Source of the DNA: Owenia fusiformis
Lineage: Eukaryota > Annelida > Polychaeta > Sabellida > Oweniidae
Length of the DNA: 64,000 nt
Direction: 5' to 3'
Assembly: GCA_903813345.2 (NCBI GenBank)
Contig: CAIIXF020000003.1
Coordinates: forward strand, 13,900,931 to 13,964,930
Shown here: positions 58,101 through 64,000 of the stretch, piece after piece
Layout: every line of letters starts with the position of its first letter
Numbering within the stretch: the stretch's first letter is position 1
Translations under genes and position numbers: made by a program
Notes under the pieces: generated by a model
Seen by the model: only the letters and a program-made list of their open reading frames with translations
Database searches by the model: none
What the model was told of the DNA's origin: nothing

Positions 58101-60848
58101 GAAGGCTCCCGAGGTGTCAGATACGGGGAATGGCATTAACTTTGCGACGCCGTCTCTCGTGCTCGGTGAATTAATTGCGTTCCATTCCTTCTCTCCAGTA
58201 AAGTGGCCATCAGTATTGTTGAACATTCCAACTATAGTGGTTGCACCATCCAACTAGATATTAGTTATCAGTTAAAGAAGCTGCATAAATGATTTAACCC
58301 CCCCCCCTTTGCAAGTTGAACCTAGTTGATAGCGTGTCGACACATGCTCCACACGCTGACTTTCCAATGTTCGGTGTCCTAAAGTCATTCCAACATCCAA
58401 ATCTGCTCAACTTAGTTATTATGAATATAAATTAGGACTTGATGCTCATGATTCTTTACTTGATTTACATCTAGAGGCATATCAAATATTAGAATACTTA
58501 TGTACCACGTTAAGTTGAAGCACAATTGCACAAAGGTGTAGTAATTAAACAACATCGATGTAACGCGTTTGACCTATACAGGGCGTATCAAAAATAACGC
58601 AACAAGTAGTTATCTCGTAAAATCACGAAACTAGTGATGACTACATCAATTTCATTTAATGTACCATAAAGCCATATCTCTTCTCTTTGCAATGATATGT
58701 CATTCATTCACATGTGGTAATGGTTGGGTGAGAAATCCTTCCATTTGCACAGTGGGTCAAAATCGGCTCTGCACCAAGTTTTAGATATTGAAAAAATGCC
58801 AATGGAAGTTTCCCTGACTTGAATTGTTGTGACTTTTTCTTTTGGACCTATCTCAGGAGCATCTGTGCTCACAATTCCTCCACCAGATATTGCAAAACAT
58901 CTAGAAAGATTTGCCCATGGGCTGCTTTTCTCTGCTTTAACCCACAGATGACTCAGGACTGGACCATGCATGACGTGGACAGATGAGCGCATCTTTGTGT
59001 GCAAGGAAGTGGTGGCAATTTGGAGGGGTATAGGATGTATTCTTGCAAGAGTATGAGTATGAACACTTTACTGTCTATGCCATACCTGTCACACCTTCTT
59101 CCAATAGCCCCTTTGCCCCTTGTACTGACTTTCGCAATGTTTTAAACTTGGTCCGAGCTGAATTTTTCCCCGCTTTGCAAAATTAATGATTATTCGGCCA
59201 GAGATGACTCCCCGTGATGGAATGATTTTCCATTGCAAAGAGGAGTAATTTGGCTTTTTGGTACATTGAATTAAAAGAATTCAGTAAGCATTGGTTTTAT
59301 GTTTTCGTCCAATATTGCATCGGGCTCCGTACGCTGACTTTTGCAATGTTTATAACTTGGCCCGAAGCTAATTTTGGCCCACGCAAATGGAGTGATTACT
59401 CGCCCAACCATGACCAAATATCAATGAATGATATATCATTGTAAAGAAGAGACACACGGCTTTATGGTGCATTGAATGAAATCAATGCTGTTATCACTGG
59501 TTTTCTGCTTTTCCAAAATAAGAATCTGTTGCGTTTTTTATACACACTGTATAGCCCAAAAATAATTGTTTTATCTTACGGCATTCATATCAGCAGCTTT
59601 AATGGTTCTTCTTCTATCTCTGTCCATTGTAAATTTTGACTTCATTGTTACACCATCCGTGAAGATCATAATAGCATTCGGGTATATGTTATCAGGTCTT
59701 CCTTTATTTCGCAGAATATCACCACAAAGGTTAAGAGCAATATCTGTATTCGCGTTGCAATGTCGACAGTTATCTGGTTTACGTTTTATCTTCTCAACAG
59801 CATCGAGGAAATCACCCCCGTTTTCTTGAAACTCAATAATTTCCTACAATTTTGAGAAAATAATAAACAGTTTGACAGCCATGTCTGTTTCAGAGCCAAA
59901 ACTGTGATAATTATCGTTCTAAGTGTGAATATGGAATGGGATGTTCGAGGAAAAAATAAAAAAGAGTAAAGTACCAGCTATGTAGTATTACATGCTCGAT
60001 ATATCAACAAGTTAATATATTCCAGAAAATACTTAGATATTTGAGCAAGTACTTCGGCATCGTCGCTATACGCGACCACTGCTATGGACACAAAAGATCC
60101 CAACCGCTCTGCAGTCTGGTACATGATGCTCTTTGCTTGCTCTATCTCGGTTAAACTTATGTGGCAAGACAGTTGAATGATGAAACACAAATCTAAATTA
60201 ATAGCCCCCGGGTCTCCTGCATGCATACAAAAGTGTATAAAAATTATAATTTATAGCAGTTCAGATAATAATCAGCTATATATTTAGTTGCGAAAACCGG
60301 GCTTCATACTTTGTCAGTTCCTACATGTAGTTGATATGGTTACGAATGACACATTGAATTATTCGATTAAAAATGACACGTTGGACACAATGGAGGATTT
60401 AAAATGTGCACCTTATTGTATCATTCTCCCGTTTTATTTCTTTTCCGGCAATTATTTCTTTAAATCATTCAAAGGTTTATCTATTAGACAAAATCAAATG
60501 TCAGATCGTCTCCAACCGATATCTGAATCAGAAAATATATCAACGTCATAACGCATTCATCTGCACCCATTCCAAAAATTAATACAAAGATGCAATGTAA
60601 CGATACAGACACTTACGTAATGCTCCACACTTCGGTATGTTAAACCCAACTGGGAGTGACGGTATTTCTGGAGGAGGCAATCTCCCTCTGTCTGTTCGTA
60701 CTTCATCTCCTCGGAGTAGCATCATAAGTATTTGTGCATATTCTTCATCTATTGGAATTGAATTGTTCAAAGTCTCGATGTCCACAGCGAAAATATGACT
60801 CCCAGTGCGCAGTATGATAAACCATTTTAGGAGTATGTTGGTATCCAT
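55121..60848 (-). CDS. VWA-D: secreted tandem-VWA protein with a fused exon 4/5 (array member 4)
   Basis: Eight coding exons: 60617-60848, 60053-60216, 59580-59843, 58007-58253, 57539-57732, 57147-57402, 56579-56734 and probably 55121-55200; 530 residues. Exon 4 (247 nt) spans what are two exons in A to C, so one intron has been lost. Signal peptide around LLKWFIILRTGSHIFA. VWA1 has CFIIQLSCHI in place of DxSxS and MIFTDGV; closing motif FNNTDGHFTGEKEWNAINSP. VWA2 has IIDRSLS, YTDTASA and ATDGRSR, an intact MIDAS, ending GCTVINMQ and NELCK. The last exon was chosen because it reads DDISQSPCGFNATE, aligned with DDSASKCVFKHTG of A; its acceptor (ACAAAG) is weak, so the tail is less certain. A 975 bp transposon sits in intron 3. 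Confidence 0.84.
58577..59551. mobile_element. 975 bp TIR element in VWA-D intron 3
   Basis: TACAGGGCGTATCAAAAATAACG at the left and the complement of TACAGTGTGTATAAAAAACG at the right; subterminal inverted matches include the region around TTCTCTTCTTTGCAATGAT. Parts of the interior also repeat (CTGACTTTYGCAATGTTT twice). TA borders suggest Tc1/mariner kinship. A 98-codon minus-strand frame inside shows no transposase motif. Confidence 0.65.
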
Positions 60849-62380
60849 TATTAAAGGTATATTATCTATCTCACGTTAAAGGTCTTACTGGTGTTTGTAA
60901 GTTCCAAAGAAAATATTTACTCTCATAACATTGCCTATGAATTATAATCATATGGAACAACTAGTTCAAGTTCAAGACAAGCATTGAATTTATGAGCAAA
61001 TGTTCTTGATGTTTTTTCGTATCATTTTGTTGTTTACTTACAGAAATCCATAATTATATGAATTAGATACAAATCATCGGTGCGAAAATCTGATAATAAT
61101 ATACTCTAAATGGTGTACTATTGATGATACCAATAGTACGTATAATATGTTATAATATAAAGATAGTGAAAATTGTAATATTTAAACTGTGTTTGAACCG
61201 AATCTATTTTATAATGAATAAATATTTGTTTAGCAAGATTGAAATTGACATTTACAGTGACGGACATTGACATTGAACATAGCATAATTAATCTATTACT
61301 TGACTTATAACAGCTTGTAAGAGGATGGCATCACTGTCAAGACATGTTTATGCAATGTGTGCAGAAATATGTGAATAGAAAGGAAAATGAGGGTGAAGTT
61401 GGACAGGGGGGAATAGCTGCATCGGGTATGGGAAGACTCAGATGGAGATGGGAGCATGCTCCTGACTTTGAAATGACTGGCACGAAAATATATTTAAGAG
61501 AAGAGAGAGCCTGTGGAAGCAGCTTTCAGTTCCAAGGAAACTAGAGAACCTCAGAAAAAGAACTTATTCCAGTATATATCCAACATAATATGGAAGCTTA
61601 AGAAAGGAAAATTGTACCCCATAGACAATGTCAAAAAGGGTCATATAGTGACACTGCGTTATCGACTCCATAAACGAATTATCCAATACCTATAGCAGTG
61701 CCATCTCTCAATATCGCGAGGTGACAGCTAGATAGAGATCCGAAAAATAGTACAAACAAGCACGCTGATCATCAGGTTCTTAGTCTTAGTAAGCTCATGA
61801 AGTGTTTTGGAAGAAAGACCATTCTAAATATATGGGCATTAGCAGAAGGCTGTTTTGTACAAAGGAGTAAAACTCTGAGAGTCTTTACCAATTCAGTTTA
61901 ATCTCTTCTGAACGTTGAAGGGCATTCGTAGCCGGGAGATTAACATCATATCTACTGAAGAACAATGAGCACCTCGACACAAGTGTCAGATTAGAACACA
62001 CATTTATAGCTATCACGCAACTGATTAAATAAGCAAAACATTAGAAGAAAGTCACTTGCAGTAGTTTGGCTTGACCGAGCCAAGGCATATTTATGTGTTC
62101 TACAACAACTAAATTATAAATATCAATGTATCGTGTTTATCAAAGAAAGTTACTTAGTTTTACTTTAAATTATCACAACTGATAAGAGATGTTGTATTTA
62201 TCAGATAGATGTTTTTTTAACTTTTAAGTGGCGTCAACTAATAATCCGTTTAATATGATGTCCTTAAAACCTATTTATAGGTCGGTATACAAAGAAAAAC
62301 TTTTTCAATGATCAAGCGACTTGCAAACAGAAACCAATCCAAATAATATCAAAGATTCATAAAATGAGACTACTTCGATT
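60849..62380. other. Spacer between VWA-D and VWA-E
   Basis: Contains the VWA-D promoter region, which was not pinpointed. From about 61320 to 61700 there is a purine-rich stretch of higher GC with two overlapping plus-strand open frames of about 60 codons in different frames. They match nothing I recognise; a decayed retrocopy is possible. Otherwise AT-rich and featureless. Confidence 0.4.
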
Positions 62381-62386
62381 TTTATT
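62381..62386 (-). terminator. Poly(A) signal of VWA-E
   Basis: AATAAA on the minus strand, 84 nt after the VWA-E stop. Confidence 0.5.
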
Positions 62387-62469
62387 GATTGATCAAAAAT
62401 ATAAAAAAACAAAGGGCAATAGTAACTTGGTTAGATTGGATTAAACATCTATAACTACTTCTGAACTGT

Positions 62470-63680
62470 TTATGATTCCGTTCCCTGTTCTCCATGTTTG
62501 AATATACACCCTGTCTTCTCCAATGAGGCTAAAATAACAACAAATATATTAACGAATAAACGAATAAAAACGAATATTTCCGATTCATTACTCCCTCCTT
62601 CCATCCACTTGCACGGTTTTAAGTTTACACAGTAAATTGAATTTACCAGCAATTGTACCATATCAAATAAATATGAGTTAGCATTGCCAATATCAAGATG
62701 GCTGGATAGAAATAACTATTAGTCAAGATAATTGCTATCTCTAGTTTATATCGTTCAAGTTAGTTGACCCAACTTACGTTTACATAGTTCATTTGTGAGC
62801 AGTATTCCTGCTACATATAGATCATCGTAAGTCACAGTTGGTCTTTGCATATTAATCACAGTACATCCGATAGGATGAGACCCTACGAAGCGCCACTCGC
62901 TATCGAAACCACTGTTTTGTTCCATATAGTTTGGTAAACCTAAAAATGACATCTTTAAATTCGGTTAATAACGTTGGTAATCAGAATATATTGTCTACCT
63001 GTAAAATAGATTTTTGATTTCAATATAAGTGAATTTCATTAATTAATGGCTTTTACGCAATCGTCGAATTATGTGCCATAGAAGATATAGCAATAGTAAA
63101 GTACTGCAATTTACCCACAACAAATATATCGATGCCTCTGCTTTTTGCAAATTTGGAAGCATCGATCGTTGCCTTGGAGCGCGGGAACTTGTCACCCTTG
63201 GCCCAGGACCGACCGTCTGTTGCGATGATGATAATTCTCCTAGCCCCTAAGCGAGGTCGTCTTATAAGCTGTACAGTTGAAGCTATTATTGCGTCATCAG
63301 TTTCTGTGTACATGGACGTGTTTCTTGGTATTCTATCAATCACTGCCATTAACCGCTCCTTTGTTTTGTACTAAAAAGAGGCAAGTAGACAATGTGAGTG
63401 ATTTTAAGTACGTGTATTTGCGTCACGGGAAGTTGGCGTTTACCTTCTACGTCAGTTATACAGACAAAGTCGAAATAAATACATACCTCTCTCAGCTGGG
63501 CGTGCATAAACGTTTCAGAATTGTACGTCAATATTCCAAACTGTAAACCACCATTTTCATTGACAACAGACTGTTCAATGAAATCACGAAAGAAGTTCAG
63601 AGTTTTGTCGAGGTCTTCAACTGGTATGCTATCAGATCTGTCAAGTACTAGCATGATGTCAGCAAACTGATTACACGGAG
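62470..63680 (-). CDS. VWA-E: tandem-VWA protein, 3' four exons only (array member 5)
   Basis: Exons 63487-63680, 63115-63370, 62778-62939 and 62470-62528 correspond to exons 6 to 9 of the paralogues; exon 6 (194 nt) and exon 7 (256 nt) have exactly the same lengths and phases. They encode the whole second VWA domain: PCNQFADIMLVLDRSDS (DxSxS intact), MYTETDDA, IIATDGRSW, then HPIGCTVINMQ and NELCK. The tail KPSLEKTGCIFKHGEQGTES keeps the lone C-x-F near the end seen in A to D. The first VWA domain, the N-terminal module and the signal peptide must lie beyond the right edge. The final-exon acceptor is GTTATTTTAG. Function as for the other members, by homology within the array. Confidence 0.85.
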
Positions 63681-64000
63681 CTAAGATTCAATGTAAACTC
63701 CGTTAACATTGTCAGATATATAAAGAAAATAATATACTTTTAGCGGCTTAATTGTACCATATAGACGGGTTGAGAAGCCGTCTGTCGTTCATTTGTCCTT
63801 GAAATCGTTACTCCGGGCGAAGCCAAAAATATCGGTTGACGAACTTGGTCCAAAGTGCATACTTATACGTAGTTTTGTATCTTATAGACATTGAATGGCC
63901 AAAAGGTAAACAATCACCAAATGATGCATCGATGTCTAATGACATAAATAATTTGCAATTTGTTTTATGCAAAGTTGTTGCATGTAATTTTGAATAGGTG
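63681..64000. other. VWA-E intron 5 (to window end)
   Basis: Sequence upstream of exon 6 of VWA-E, running off the window; no exon 5 recognised in it. Confidence 0.5.

Noticed and set aside
58708-59004. 98-codon minus-strand frame in VWA-D intron 3
   Set aside because: Inside a TIR-bounded transposon, no splice signals linking it to VWA-D and no recognisable domain.
1-64000. tRNA genes, rRNA genes and CRISPR arrays
   Set aside because: No tRNA A/B box pair, rRNA-like segment or regularly spaced repeat array was seen; the short tandem repeats present are simple microsatellite-type units.

Overview
The window is eukaryotic nuclear DNA: AT-rich, with split genes, canonical GT/AG introns, AATAAA-type poly(A) signals and many small DNA transposons. 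The gene content (a Tbx20-class T-box gene, secreted tandem-VWA proteins, a small VWC-like secreted protein) points to a bilaterian invertebrate. A lophotrochozoan such as a mollusc, annelid or brachiopod is my best guess, but the sequence alone does not prove the phylum.

Layout. (1) 1-7451 has no recognisable exon. (2) 7452-11813, plus strand: the last five coding exons of a Tbx20 (midline/H15) orthologue; the exon encoding the start of the T-box lies upstream, outside the window or unrecognised. (3) 11.8-22.6 kb is a gene-poor stretch containing a nest of foldback and MITE-like elements at 17.3-20.2 kb. (4) 22656-23791, plus strand: a three-exon gene for a 145-residue secreted protein with eight cysteines arranged as two VWC-like half modules. 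(5) 24081 to beyond 64000, minus strand: five head-to-tail paralogues, called here VWA-A to VWA-E. A to D are complete and E lacks its 5' exons. Each complete gene encodes a signal peptide, a short conserved N-terminal module, a first VWA domain that has lost its metal-binding (MIDAS) motif, a linker, a second VWA domain with an intact MIDAS, and a short variable tail. Exon lengths and phases are almost identical in all copies (exon 6 is 194 nt and exon 7 is 256 nt in all five). VWA-D has lost the intron between exons 4 and 5.

The introns and spacers of the array carry many transposable elements: a 3 kb inverted-duplicate element whose arms encode a degenerate CXC-tailed protein; mariner-like remnants with recognisable SPDL-type transposase signatures; a 1283 bp element with CACGGTG termini, 5 bp target duplications and seven exact copies of an 11-mer (Transib/RAG-like ends); a 430 bp MITE family with four copies; a TTAA-flanked MITE; and several hairpins.

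How the genes may work together (inference): five secreted paralogues with one degenerate and one intact VWA domain, next to a convergent secreted VWC-like gene, look like an expanded extracellular-matrix, biomineralisation or recognition locus. Tbx20 is a separate developmental transcription factor and probably only a neighbour.
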